Source: Kordia jejudonensis
Lineage (GTDB): Bacteria; Bacteroidota; Bacteroidia; Flavobacteriales; Flavobacteriaceae
Reading direction: 5' to 3'
Assembly: GCF_001005315.1 (NCBI RefSeq)
Contig: NZ_LBMG01000005.1
Coordinates: forward strand, 112,637 to 176,636
DNA: 64,000 nucleotides
The notes under the pieces are model-generated. The model was not told the DNA's origin and ran no database searches. It saw only the letters and a program-made list of their open reading frames with translations. Position 1 is the stretch's first letter. The number at the start of each line of letters is the position of its first letter. The position numbers and the translations under genes were made by a program. Of this stretch, positions 17,719 to 26,394 are shown in pieces.

Positions 17719-18880
17719 TTACCGCTTGTTGATGTTTGCCGTAAGTTTATTGTTGCTAACGCAAGTACAGGCGCAAAATTTGGCAGACAATGAAACCTTG
17801 GAAAATATTGTGAAAATTCAATGTACAAGCATGTGTACCAACGGAAACGGACTCATTGTCGGGATTGATGCTTCTCATATGTATATTGTAACGGCGGCAC
17901 ATGTGGTTGATCGTGCACATATTGAAGATAGTGACAGCGATACAGCTCCTAAATTTCAGCTCAATTTTAAAAAACGGTTAATTGCGATAAATCCAAAAAT
18001 AACAAATGCTTTTATTACCGAAGATTTCGAAGTGATAAAAGAATATGCTTCCATTGATTTGGCAATTTTAAAAGTAAAACACACCTTACCCAAGCGTTTT
18101 TATGACAAAAAGGCCAAAATCGTTGGAATTTACGATGTAGCAATCAAAGGAACTGTGCCATCTTTTTATCTTAATAACGCTGTAGAAGTTGTGATTCAAG
18201 GATATCCTGCGGCGGCAACAATTAGTCTAGAAGCATTTAAAAATACAATTCATACGATTGATTTTTTTGATGATACGCGTTTTTTTAAAATATCGCCCAA
18301 TCGGATTACATCAGGTCATTCTGGAGCTCCTGTGTATGTTGATGGTTACTTTTCTGGAATATTGCTCACAGAATCTGACGAATTTGCCAAAGTATTGCAA
18401 CTACAAGAAATTTTAAAAAAACTGAAAGAAGACAACATCAATCATAATTTATTGTCATTTCCTACAATCATACAACATACATGGCGGATTGAAAAAGTGG
18501 AATTGTTAGCCACAAATACACGTGAAAAAAAGGAATTTATTGAACAAGAACAATTGTTGTTATCCTTTGATCCAACTGGTAAAATGACAGGATTTTTAAA
18601 TGCTAATTTTACCATAACACCCAAGGGAATTCGTATGACAGACATTGGTCCGAATGGAAAATCGTATTACCAAGAAATTCCTTCCACGGTAAATCCTGGT
18701 TGGTTTACAATAGAAAACATTCTTGGTGGAAATTATCTAGAACTTGAGTTTGCGTATTCTATGGAACCTTTTGCATTTAATTTTTCTTCAGAACCACTTC
18801 CAGAAGCACCAAAACCATTGGAAAAGATTATTTTGAAAACGCCAAATGCGAAGCTATTTTTGATTGAAGTACGAGAATAA
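17705..18880 (+). CDS. secreted trypsin-like serine protease
   Basis: A 391-residue protein with a signal peptide (1-24, VQAQ). The chymotrypsin-fold triad is readable: H66 in VTAAHVV, D118 in SIDLAIL and S206 in SGHSGAPV. The protease domain covers roughly 35-235. The following 150 residues are beta-rich and lack the PDZ domain of HtrA proteins. It should act in the periplasm or outside the cell; the substrate is unknown. It is coupled to the membrane protein gene before it. The active site is complete, so an active enzyme is likely. Confidence 0.8.
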   Translation: MMGNSYRLLMFAVSLLLLTQVQAQNLADNETLENIVKIQCTSMCTNGNGLIVGIDASHMYIVTAAHVVDRAHIEDSDSDTAPKFQLNFKKRLIAINPKITNAFITEDFEVIKEYASIDLAILKVKHTLPKRFYDKKAKIVGIYDVAIKGTVPSFYLNNAVEVVIQGYPAAATISLEAFKNTIHTIDFFDDTRFFKISPNRITSGHSGAPVYVDGYFSGILLTESDEFAKVLQLQEILKKLKEDNINHNLLSFPTIIQHTWRIEKVELLATNTREKKEFIEQEQLLLSFDPTGKMTGFLNANFTITPKGIRMTDIGPNGKSYYQEIPSTVNPGWFTIENILGGNYLELEFAYSMEPFAFNFSSEPLPEAPKPLEKIILKTPNAKLFLIEVRE

Positions 18881-18891
18881 TTAAGGTTTCT

Positions 18892-20526
18892 TTACAAATT
18901 CATTAAATACAATACCAAATCTTCACTGGATTCCAAGCCTAATTTTTTACGAACTCGTCCGCGAATTCCTTGTACAGTTCTATGTGAAATACCAAGCATA
19001 ATGGCAATTTCTTTGGAAGTCAAATTCATTCGAATATACGCACAATACCGAATGTCTTTTGTGGTAAGATTTGACGCAATCGTGTTTAATTTTTGAAAGA
19101 ATCCTTCATGTACTTTGTCGAAATGAAGCTTAAAATTGGTCCAATCTTCACTTTTATTCAGTTGTTCTTGAAGATTTTCCTTCAACGCATCATTAGAACG
19201 ATCAATATTGTCAATCACATTGGTTAGTAACTGTGCTTTTTCATACTGGTGGAGAAACAAATCGGCAAGTTCTTTATTTTTTAATTGTACTTCCAATGCT
19301 AAATTTTCTATTTCAATCTGATTGAGTTTATTCTCTTTATTTGTCAATTCGGAAGCAATTTTAGACGCTTTTAGTTTTGATCTAGAGTAGAGGAGCGATA
19401 GGAGTAAAATCGCGATAAGCGTAATTCCAATGCCCAATAAATACCAAGTTTGTTTTTTGGAGAATTCTTCATTTGTCTGTGCAATGACAATTTCGGCGTC
19501 TTTCTTTTTCAATTCATATGTCACTTTTAGCCTGTTGAGTTCTTTGCGCGCTTCGTCACTGAATACGGAATCCTTTAAGGCGAACGCTTCTTTAAAATAG
19601 GTTAAACTTTTCGCGTAATTTCCTTTTGTTTCTTCAAGTTCCGATAATATTTCAAGAGTTTGTGCTTTCGAATCTAAATCGTTGGCTTTAGTGGTAAAAG
19701 TAAGTGCTTTTTGCAAATAGTTTTCTGCAATATCAAATTGTTCTTTTTCTATGTAAATTGAGCCTGCAACAAGGCTTGTTTCAAGAATATCTCGAGAATC
19801 GTACAAATGTGTATTTACTGTAGCAATTGAATCTACTTTTTTAACATATGCTAGCGCTTCTTGGTATTGATCAGTTTCATAACAATAATCAGCCATTACA
19901 GCATACGCGTAAATGATATGATAGGAATCTTCACTTTCCAATGCTTTTTCGATACCTGCCAAAATATACTTTTTAGCTTTATCATAATCATTTATGGCCA
20001 TAAAAGCACTACTCAATTCTATGTTAGATTTGGCTGCTACCGCTATATGATAGCTTGCATATGGATGTGCAAGTAATAAAAATTCAATTTCCTTGTAATT
20101 ATTTCCCAATCCTGCTTCATCTGCCGCAATGGAAGAGTAGGCGTAATAAAAGTGTTTTGGGTTTTCGGTTTGTTGTGCAATTTTTAATAAATCGTATGCA
20201 ATTGGTGCCGCTTTTTCATAATCACTTAACGCATAATAAATAGCTTCCATCAAATGAAATAGATCATATTTGATTGTTAAATCAGTGATTTTATCGGCTG
20301 CATCAAATTCTTTTTTTACGTAGGTATACAATTCAGGTGCGTATAATTCTATGTACAAATGATCAATGGTTGTTACATACGCAAGTCGCTGCGCAGGTTT
20401 GTTTTTGAGTATTTTGATCGAATCAATAATTTGTACAACATCATCCGCGTTAGATTGCGCTATAACTACATGTAGCGAACATAGCAACCAAACGAAGCAT
20501 ACAATAAATCGTTTTTTGAACTTCAT
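18892..20526 (-). CDS. TPR-containing membrane regulator with C-terminal LuxR-type HTH
   Basis: A 544-residue protein. It has a signal peptide (about 1-24), a periplasmic array of tetratricopeptide repeats (about 80-330), one membrane segment near 360-378 (WYLLGIGITLIAILLLSLLY), a coiled coil, and a C-terminal LuxR/GerE helix-turn-helix (about 480-544: LTSKEIAIMLGISHRTVQGIRGR). This architecture is frequent in Bacteroidota and reads periplasmic signals directly onto DNA. It stands opposite the T9SS pair at 20733-22101, which might be its target. It ends 12 bp from the protease gene, convergently. Confidence 0.8.
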   Translation of the reverse strand: MKFKKRFIVCFVWLLCSLHVVIAQSNADDVVQIIDSIKILKNKPAQRLAYVTTIDHLYIELYAPELYTYVKKEFDAADKITDLTIKYDLFHLMEAIYYALSDYEKAAPIAYDLLKIAQQTENPKHFYYAYSSIAADEAGLGNNYKEIEFLLLAHPYASYHIAVAAKSNIELSSAFMAINDYDKAKKYILAGIEKALESEDSYHIIYAYAVMADYCYETDQYQEALAYVKKVDSIATVNTHLYDSRDILETSLVAGSIYIEKEQFDIAENYLQKALTFTTKANDLDSKAQTLEILSELEETKGNYAKSLTYFKEAFALKDSVFSDEARKELNRLKVTYELKKKDAEIVIAQTNEEFSKKQTWYLLGIGITLIAILLLSLLYSRSKLKASKIASELTNKENKLNQIEIENLALEVQLKNKELADLFLHQYEKAQLLTNVIDNIDRSNDALKENLQEQLNKSEDWTNFKLHFDKVHEGFFQKLNTIASNLTTKDIRYCAYIRMNLTSKEIAIMLGISHRTVQGIRGRVRKKLGLESSEDLVLYLMNL

Positions 20527-20732
20527 AAAGCTAATGTAAGTTGTTTCGGAAGCAAAACCATCAAAAAATGTAAGATAATCACTTGCTGCGTACCTATTGC
20601 GTATCTGATACGTAGCAAGTGCGTATGCATAAAACGGCTTTCTATGTTGGCTACAGCTACTTTTACACTATGAAAAAATGATGCAAAAAAGCAGATGGCT
20701 TTGTAACGCATTATAAAACTAATATTATACAT

Positions 20733-21215
20733 ATGAATCACAACAAATTCAAATTTTTTATTGCCTTTTGTGTATTAGGAACCACATTTCTGTGTGCACA
20801 AGAATCGGTAAATGCAACAGGTGGTACTGGAACTGGCACCAATGGAAATACGAGTTTTTCCGTTGGACAGTTGATGTACACAACACAGACAGGAACAAAT
20901 GGATCCGTAGCGCAAGGTGTACAACAAAGTTTCGAAATTTCTACAACTTTAGGAATTGAAGTAACTAACATTGAACTCAACGCGGTCGTTTTTCCTAATC
21001 CAACAACTAATTATGTCAATTTACAGTTAAAAGAACTTGAAAAATCGAACTTGAAATTTCAGGTAATGGATATTTCTGGAAGAGTTCTCTCTGCTAAAAA
21101 AATTACAGCCGATCAGACAAAAATAAACATGCAGCAATTAGCCGCCGCAACGTATTTTATTTCAGTATTTAAAGAGAACAAAATTATTAAGACCTTCAAA
21201 ATTATTAAAAAATAG
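20733..21215 (+). CDS. small secreted protein with T9SS type A sorting domain
   Basis: A 160-residue protein with a signal peptide (about 1-22, LCAQ), a G/T/N-rich middle (TGGTGTGTNGNTSF) and a T9SS sorting domain (about 85-160, NAVVFPNPTTNYVNLQL to ATYFISVFKENKIIKTFKIIKK). It is essentially a sorting domain with a short passenger, so a structural or adhesive role is plausible. The next gene follows after 4 bp and is probably co-transcribed. It is divergent from the TPR-LuxR regulator. Confidence 0.8.
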   Translation: MNHNKFKFFIAFCVLGTTFLCAQESVNATGGTGTGTNGNTSFSVGQLMYTTQTGTNGSVAQGVQQSFEISTTLGIEVTNIELNAVVFPNPTTNYVNLQLKELEKSNLKFQVMDISGRVLSAKKITADQTKINMQQLAAATYFISVFKENKIIKTFKIIKK

Positions 21216-21219
21216 CATC

Positions 21220-22101
21220 ATGAAAAAAAACATTACTTTATTATTCGCCTTTATTCTTACGTTTAGTGTTTACGCGCAATCGCCAGAAAAAATAAGCTAT
21301 CAAGCAGTGGTACGAAATGCATCTAACGATTTGGTCACCAACCAAACTGTAGGAATGCAAATTAGTATTTTGAATGGTACAACAAACGGTCCCGTAATTT
21401 ATTCAGAAACACATACTACGACCACAAATGATAACGGATTGGTAAGTCTTGAAATTGGAAATGGAACTCCTGGAACGGGAACTTTTAATACAATTAACTG
21501 GGCAAGTGGTACGTATTTTATCAAAACTGAAACAGATCTTTTGGGCGGAACAGCATACACCATCACTGGAACAAGTCAGTTGGTAAGTGTTCCATATGCA
21601 TTGCATGCAAAATCGAGCACAACGACTAAAGATACTTTTCGTTACTTAGGAGCTGTTCGTGCGAAAAACCAAGGAACTCCAAATCCAAATCCTAACAATG
21701 AAATTCCAAGTTTTGCATTGACAACTTTACGTTGGCTAGGTGTTTCAGATAATTATGCTTCTAGTTTGGGTGGAACTAATAATACACAAATTACCATTCC
21801 AGCTGGTGTGACACATATTAAAATTAATTCGGCTATTATTTACGAAGCTGGAACAGGTGATAGTATCTCTACCATTGCAATTTATCAAGATGGAACTCCA
21901 TTTAGTTTGTCAAATCAAGGATACCAAACGTATAATCAGTTTAATTCAAAATACGGGTTTAATACAACTACACAATACATTCCTGTAACTCCTGGACAAG
22001 TATTTGATATTCGCTTGTTCCAAGATTCTGGAAATACATTGTATTTATCATGGGGAAGTGTTAGTGCTTCAATTTCCTTTGAATTTTACAGTAAAAGCTA
22101 A
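21220..22101 (+). CDS. secreted beta-rich protein, tail-fibre/collagen-like Bacteroidota family
   Basis: A 293-residue protein with a signal peptide (1-19, VYAQ). The N-terminal half begins with PEKISYQAVVRNASNDLV and includes the VSLEIGNGTPGTGTF and LVSVPYALHAKS segments, which recur at the start of many Bacteroidota surface proteins. The C-terminal half (about 150-293) looks like a C1q/TNF-like jelly roll. It is preceded by the small T9SS protein gene and followed by a strong terminator. Role unknown, probably surface structure or adhesion. Confidence 0.65.
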   Translation: MKKNITLLFAFILTFSVYAQSPEKISYQAVVRNASNDLVTNQTVGMQISILNGTTNGPVIYSETHTTTTNDNGLVSLEIGNGTPGTGTFNTINWASGTYFIKTETDLLGGTAYTITGTSQLVSVPYALHAKSSTTTKDTFRYLGAVRAKNQGTPNPNPNNEIPSFALTTLRWLGVSDNYASSLGGTNNTQITIPAGVTHIKINSAIIYEAGTGDSISTIAIYQDGTPFSLSNQGYQTYNQFNSKYGFNTTTQYIPVTPGQVFDIRLFQDSGNTLYLSWGSVSASISFEFYSKS

Positions 22102-22146
22102 TTGTTGCGATTCAAAATCTATAATTTTTATAGTTTTGTTTAGTGG

Positions 22147-22175
22147 AAAGACACGCGTTTAGCGTGTCTTTTTTT
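22147..22175 (+). terminator. intrinsic terminator after the T9SS pair
   Basis: AAAGACACGC pairs with GCGTGTCTTT around a 5-nt loop and is followed by a T-run. It ends 60-75 bp past the stop at 22101 and overlaps the last codons of the convergent acyltransferase gene. Confidence 0.85.
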
Positions 22176-23280
22176 GTTTCTTTTTCATGCCAAATAGCAT
22201 TCTAGGAATGGCAAACGGATAGATTAGAAACCTGTAAATCAAAACAATTACAGGAAAAGATGTAAGTAGTAATATGATGATTTTCAGAGATATACTTAAG
22301 TCAAACTGAACAATGTAATACGCAAAAACAATAATAACCGTTTGATGCAATATGTAAAACGGATAAATTGCTTCATTGAGTTTTTGTACAAGCACACTTT
22401 TTTTGTGCAACCAAATTTGTCCGTAACCTACCAACGTAATTACGAAACTCCAACCGACCAAACCACAGACAATATACCAAAGATTCCAAAGGACAGTTTC
22501 TGAAAAATAGGGTAAAAGCGCTTCGTGTGGCATCAAATAATACGTGTAGAAAAGAATGGTACTCGCTAGAAATAAAATTGCATTTCGTTTTCGATACAAC
22601 TTCAAATGTTTCCAAGTCAATTCTGCGGAAGCGAACACCATACCAATCATAAAGAAAAAGCCGTAGTAGCAAGTTGACGAAAGATTGAACAGACTTTTGC
22701 TATCACTAGGAAAATAGATTTTTGATATGATTAAGATCAAGAGTAACGGAATGACCAAGAGAAATGCGCCCAATTTTCTAGCCGTCAATCGTTGAAATAA
22801 CTGAATAAATATAGTCGATTTTGAAGATTTTAAGAATAATATAAACGGAATCAGCACAAGTGACATCCAAAACAGATTTTCGATAAACCACAAATGATTC
22901 ACGCCAAAGTCAAAATTTGTGTAAATATCACGATAAGACAATCCTTCGTTTTTATGTTCAAAATATGTTTGTGGTGGCACTATGAACAACACTCCAAAAA
23001 CCAGCGGAATGAGTAAGCGAATTGCACGTTCTTTTACAAACTGAATCCAAGTACGTTTTGAAAATGCAAAGATGGTTCCTGTTCCAGAAATTAGGAAGAG
23101 TAATGGCAAGCGGAATTGCTCAAAAAACACCATAATATCATCTAATACTTTGCTCGATTCCGTATTCATTATATGAAAATCGTCGCCATTAAACGGCATT
23201 CCAATATGATGAATGTATACAGCTAAAATGGCAATGACGCGTAACCAATCTAAATCGTATCTGCGTGTTTGTGAAGTCAT
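22159..23280 (-). CDS. acyltransferase 3 family integral membrane protein
   Basis: A 373-residue multi-pass protein with about ten hydrophobic segments. The N-terminal RRYDLDWLRVIAILAVYIHH contains the family's catalytic histidine pair region (H19, H20). FRLPLLFLISGTGTIFAF and a positive C-terminus also fit acyltransferase 3/OpgC-type enzymes, which move acyl groups onto sugars or lipids at the membrane. The acceptor is unknown. It is monocistronic and convergent with the T9SS pair. Confidence 0.85.
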   Translation of the reverse strand: MTSQTRRYDLDWLRVIAILAVYIHHIGMPFNGDDFHIMNTESSKVLDDIMVFFEQFRLPLLFLISGTGTIFAFSKRTWIQFVKERAIRLLIPLVFGVLFIVPPQTYFEHKNEGLSYRDIYTNFDFGVNHLWFIENLFWMSLVLIPFILFLKSSKSTIFIQLFQRLTARKLGAFLLVIPLLLILIISKIYFPSDSKSLFNLSSTCYYGFFFMIGMVFASAELTWKHLKLYRKRNAILFLASTILFYTYYLMPHEALLPYFSETVLWNLWYIVCGLVGWSFVITLVGYGQIWLHKKSVLVQKLNEAIYPFYILHQTVIIVFAYYIVQFDLSISLKIIILLLTSFPVIVLIYRFLIYPFAIPRMLFGMKKKQKKTR

Positions 23281-23698
23281 GAATTATTCGTTTTTTTGAT
23301 AGCACAAACATACAAACGAATTCAGTGCATTATTTTTGAAAGTGACTGTTTACAAAGGATTGTGACGAAATGCAAGCTTACAAATACGATTGTTTTTATT
23401 CAACTTCAGTTTGAAATAACTAATTCAATTTTTATTCGTAATTAAGTTTAGAAACTCTCTACTGTAAGCAACATTTATAGCTTTTTATTTTCGTTTTAGC
23501 TCATATGACTTTATTTTCTTAAATAAGAATTCGTGAATCTTTGATTTCTTTGCTTACCCAAAGAATACTGAATCAAGTTCAGCACAGGCGTCAACAAAAG
23601 AAAGGGAACTTTTAGTTCATGTCATTTATATTTTAAATTAAAGTATTCATGAATGCACAGCATTTCTAGAGGTATTTTAATACGATTTGAAAGCATTT
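23281..23698. other. 418-bp intergenic region
   Basis: It contains the degenerate fragment of repeat family 1 (23541-23613). The rest is AT-rich with no frame or clear terminator that I can support. Confidence 0.6.
23541..23613 (-). repeat. degenerate fragment of repeat family 1, with an insertion
   Basis: Read on the minus strand it gives AAAAGTTCCCTTTCTTTTGTT, then about 27 foreign bases including CTGAACTTGATTCAGTAT, then TCTTTGGGTAAGCAAAGAAA. The outer parts match the centre of the 297-bp repeat; the middle is not in the full copies. Confidence 0.65.
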
Positions 23699-24565
23699 TT
23701 ACGATATAAGCGCAAAATACGCATTAAATTCTTTCAGTTTTGACCGCGACACCGGAACCGTTTTTGAGTAGTTTCTTAACGATAATTGATACCCTTGTGC
23801 GTTTCCGACACAAGCGATTATTTTGTGTAAATTGACCAAATAGGAGCGATGTGTTTTGTAAATATGTGGAAATTTTTCAAGATGTGTTTCCAATTCTTTT
23901 AAGGTTATTCTAAACAACCCTTTTTTGACTTCCGCATTGTCATGAATGTAAATTTCTGTGTAATTACTTTCTACTTTGGCGAATAGAAATTGTTCAATAT
24001 CAAATTCGTAAGTTTCTGCTTGATGCGGAATTTGAACACGTTGCGACGAAACTGTCGTTGTTGGTGTTTTGAGTTGTAAACCTTCTAAAGTTTTGCTGTG
24101 TTTCCGAATGAGTCGTTCTAAATTTAACGGAAGAATGATAAGCAGCAACAATGCACCAACGAGAAACGAATTGCGAACTTCTTCAATTAAATAATGAAAC
24201 GACCAATTGTTTGAATTGTCATAAATAATGTCTCTGACCAAAAAGCTTCCAATTCCAATTAAAATTAACAGAAAAAATAAGTGAAATAGTTCTTTTCCTA
24301 ATATCCAACGCGAATCGTCTTTTACGACACTATTGAGCACTAAAAAGTATCCAAAGGCAATTGGAAAAGGCAATGCAGCATGAATCCACAAAATCCAAAC
24401 GTACGCTATTTTGTGCTCGTCAACGTTGACTTCAAACGGATCAAATGTATACGAAAACAAGAAACTCAATATGACAATTAGTAGTAAAACGAATACTAAA
24501 TACTTGGTGTTTTTATAAATATACGGATACGGTTCTTGGAGATATTTTATGATTTTTGATATCAA
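23699..24565 (-). CDS. LytTR DNA-binding regulator with four N-terminal membrane segments
   Basis: A 288-residue protein. Four hydrophobic segments (about 20-155) precede a cytoplasmic LytTR domain (about 178-285: FLFAKVESNYTEIYI, IYKTHRSYLVNLHKI, VPVSRSKLKEF). There is no response-regulator receiver domain, so sensing probably occurs in the membrane region itself. Membrane-LytTR proteins regulate a few promoters each. It shares its strand with a following group of envelope genes, with 14 bp to the lipoprotein gene upstream, so they may be co-transcribed. Confidence 0.82.
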   Translation of the reverse strand: MISKIIKYLQEPYPYIYKNTKYLVFVLLLIVILSFLFSYTFDPFEVNVDEHKIAYVWILWIHAALPFPIAFGYFLVLNSVVKDDSRWILGKELFHLFFLLILIGIGSFLVRDIIYDNSNNWSFHYLIEEVRNSFLVGALLLLIILPLNLERLIRKHSKTLEGLQLKTPTTTVSSQRVQIPHQAETYEFDIEQFLFAKVESNYTEIYIHDNAEVKKGLFRITLKELETHLEKFPHIYKTHRSYLVNLHKIIACVGNAQGYQLSLRNYSKTVPVSRSKLKEFNAYFALIS

Positions 24566-24579
24566 TTGCTAGGCGTACA

Positions 24580-25290
24580 TTACTTTTTTAGGAATGAGTT
24601 AATCTGTTTTCCAATTTCGTTGATTGTCAATAGAATCGCTTCGTTTTTAATTCGATTGGCAGCTTCTGCTTCATTCAATTCATTTTGTTGCCTTTTTGAT
24701 TGAAATTCTTTGGTAATAATCGTAGAAAACGGAATTAAACCAGTGCGAACATCTAAAATAATCAATTGTGTTGTGGCAAAAGCTTTGATATCAGATTTTG
24801 AAAATAATTTATAACGCGCATACAAATCGCTGTTGATAGCATAAATGACAACAATGTCCGATTGTGTTCGTACAGCCGCTTCTCTAATGTTTGTAAATGT
24901 TGGATTGTTAGAAATAAGAATGTCTGGAATTTGTGAAACTTTCGTCACACGATCAGACTCGCCGAATTTAGAAGTGAATAAATCTAAATATTCTTGTTGT
25001 GATTTTAAGTATGCTTCATTGTTTCTATAATAATATTGTTGCGTTTGTGTACTTTCAAGTTTTACCAATGAAACACGTAAATTTTGTGGCAATGTGTAGT
25101 TTCCGTCCAAAATTCGTTGAATATTTTCTTCGGAAATTGTGGCAGATCGGTCATTGAACAACGATTTTGTAATTGGCGTTTCAGCTTCATAACTCGCTTG
25201 ACTTGGATATCCCGAATTTTGTCCTACTTGAGTTCCCACAGCGCACGACGTAAATGTAAAGAGTACTAAAAGATAAGCAAAGGTTCTCAT
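24580..25290 (-). CDS. lipoprotein of unknown function
   Basis: A 236-residue protein with a lipoprotein signal ending FTSC (C16). The mature part has a segment around 110-190 (DILISNNPTFTNIREAAVRTQSDIVVIYAINSD) that resembles the CsgG/curli-type or LpoB-like nucleotide-binding-shaped lipoproteins, but I cannot confirm this. It lies immediately upstream of the LytTR gene on the same strand. Role unknown. Confidence 0.6.
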   Translation of the reverse strand: MRTFAYLLVLFTFTSCAVGTQVGQNSGYPSQASYEAETPITKSLFNDRSATISEENIQRILDGNYTLPQNLRVSLVKLESTQTQQYYYRNNEAYLKSQQEYLDLFTSKFGESDRVTKVSQIPDILISNNPTFTNIREAAVRTQSDIVVIYAINSDLYARYKLFSKSDIKAFATTQLIILDVRTGLIPFSTIITKEFQSKRQQNELNEAEAANRIKNEAILLTINEIGKQINSFLKK

Positions 25291-25359
25291 AAGTGTATAT
25301 CAGTTTTATGGTTAATGTTTGTATTGATGCTACTAAAATACACTAAGAAAATGATTTTT

Positions 25360-26295
25360 TTATTGCGTCACAATCAATTTTTGACCAATTCGCAATGTAG
25401 CGGTCTTTCGGATCGCATTTTCTTTGCATAAAGTCGCAATAGAAACATTGTATTTGCTAGAAATTCTCGATAAAGTGTCGCCGCGTCGTACGGTATAAAT
25501 CTTCTTTTCATCCGCTTTACTTTGCGCGGCTTCTGCTTCAGTAGTACAAACTTCAACATTAGACTTTCGTTTTGAATTGTGTCTGTACGCCGTTGTCCAT
25601 TTCTCATTGATCCAAATTGAATTGGCTCTGACAATGTTTTCTTCATCGGAAAAATCGAATAGATATTCTGGATGAATAGGAATTCCTTTAAAACGAATTT
25701 CTAAGTGCAAATGACTTCCGCGTGCGTTTCCAGTTGTTCCGCCAGCACCTATAACTTGTCCTTTTCGTACCGTATCATTCACTTTTACCAATTGTTTGGA
25801 TAAATGTGCATAGACCGTTTCCAAACCGTTAAAATGACGTACAACGATCGTTTTTCCATGTCCTGAATGACGATTTACATAACGGACAACACCGTCAAAC
25901 ATCGACATAACTCTGTCGCCCGTAATCAAATCGATATCAATACCATTGTGCGCTCTGCGATTTCGCCAACCGTAACGCGAAGTCACTACTTTGTTGCGTG
26001 GAATAGGAGAAGCGTACGTACTATCGTCAAATGTAATGTGTAATGGATATTGTTTGCGCTGTTTTTTATACGGATTGAATACTTTTGTATTCCAATTTTC
26101 GGCAATCCAGTCTTTCGATTGTATGCGATCGCTCGTATTTTGAAAGTTGAGTAGCGCAAGTGAAACAATTGGAAATGAAGTTTCTAACGTTATTTTTGGA
26201 GTTGTTTTTGTGGCAATGGATAAGCTGTCTTCTGTCTGGCAGAATGCGTTAACGCTGTAACAAAGCGTTAATACGATCATATAAAATGATTTCAT
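25360..26295 (-). CDS. M23 metallopeptidase with C-terminal LysM
   Basis: A 311-residue exported protein. After a signal peptide (1-19) it has an M23/LytM domain with H116 and D120 (HNGID) and a matching HLHLE zinc motif near residue 197. It ends with a LysM peptidoglycan-binding module (about 264-311: YTVRRGDTLSRISSKYNVS). It likely trims peptidoglycan cross-links while anchored to the wall by LysM. It precedes the LytTR/lipoprotein genes and follows an M56-M23 gene, so the neighbourhood has two M23 domains in a row. Confidence 0.88.
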   Translation of the reverse strand: MKSFYMIVLTLCYSVNAFCQTEDSLSIATKTTPKITLETSFPIVSLALLNFQNTSDRIQSKDWIAENWNTKVFNPYKKQRKQYPLHITFDDSTYASPIPRNKVVTSRYGWRNRRAHNGIDIDLITGDRVMSMFDGVVRYVNRHSGHGKTIVVRHFNGLETVYAHLSKQLVKVNDTVRKGQVIGAGGTTGNARGSHLHLEIRFKGIPIHPEYLFDFSDEENIVRANSIWINEKWTTAYRHNSKRKSNVEVCTTEAEAAQSKADEKKIYTVRRGDTLSRISSKYNVSIATLCKENAIRKTATLRIGQKLIVTQ

Positions 26296-26394
26296 TAGTA
26301 ATACTCTTTTAATTTAGTTTTAGAAAAATAGTGTTTAGGGATCTGCATGTATAACGCAATCCTTTAGAATTAATTGTATGCTGATTTTTGTGAA

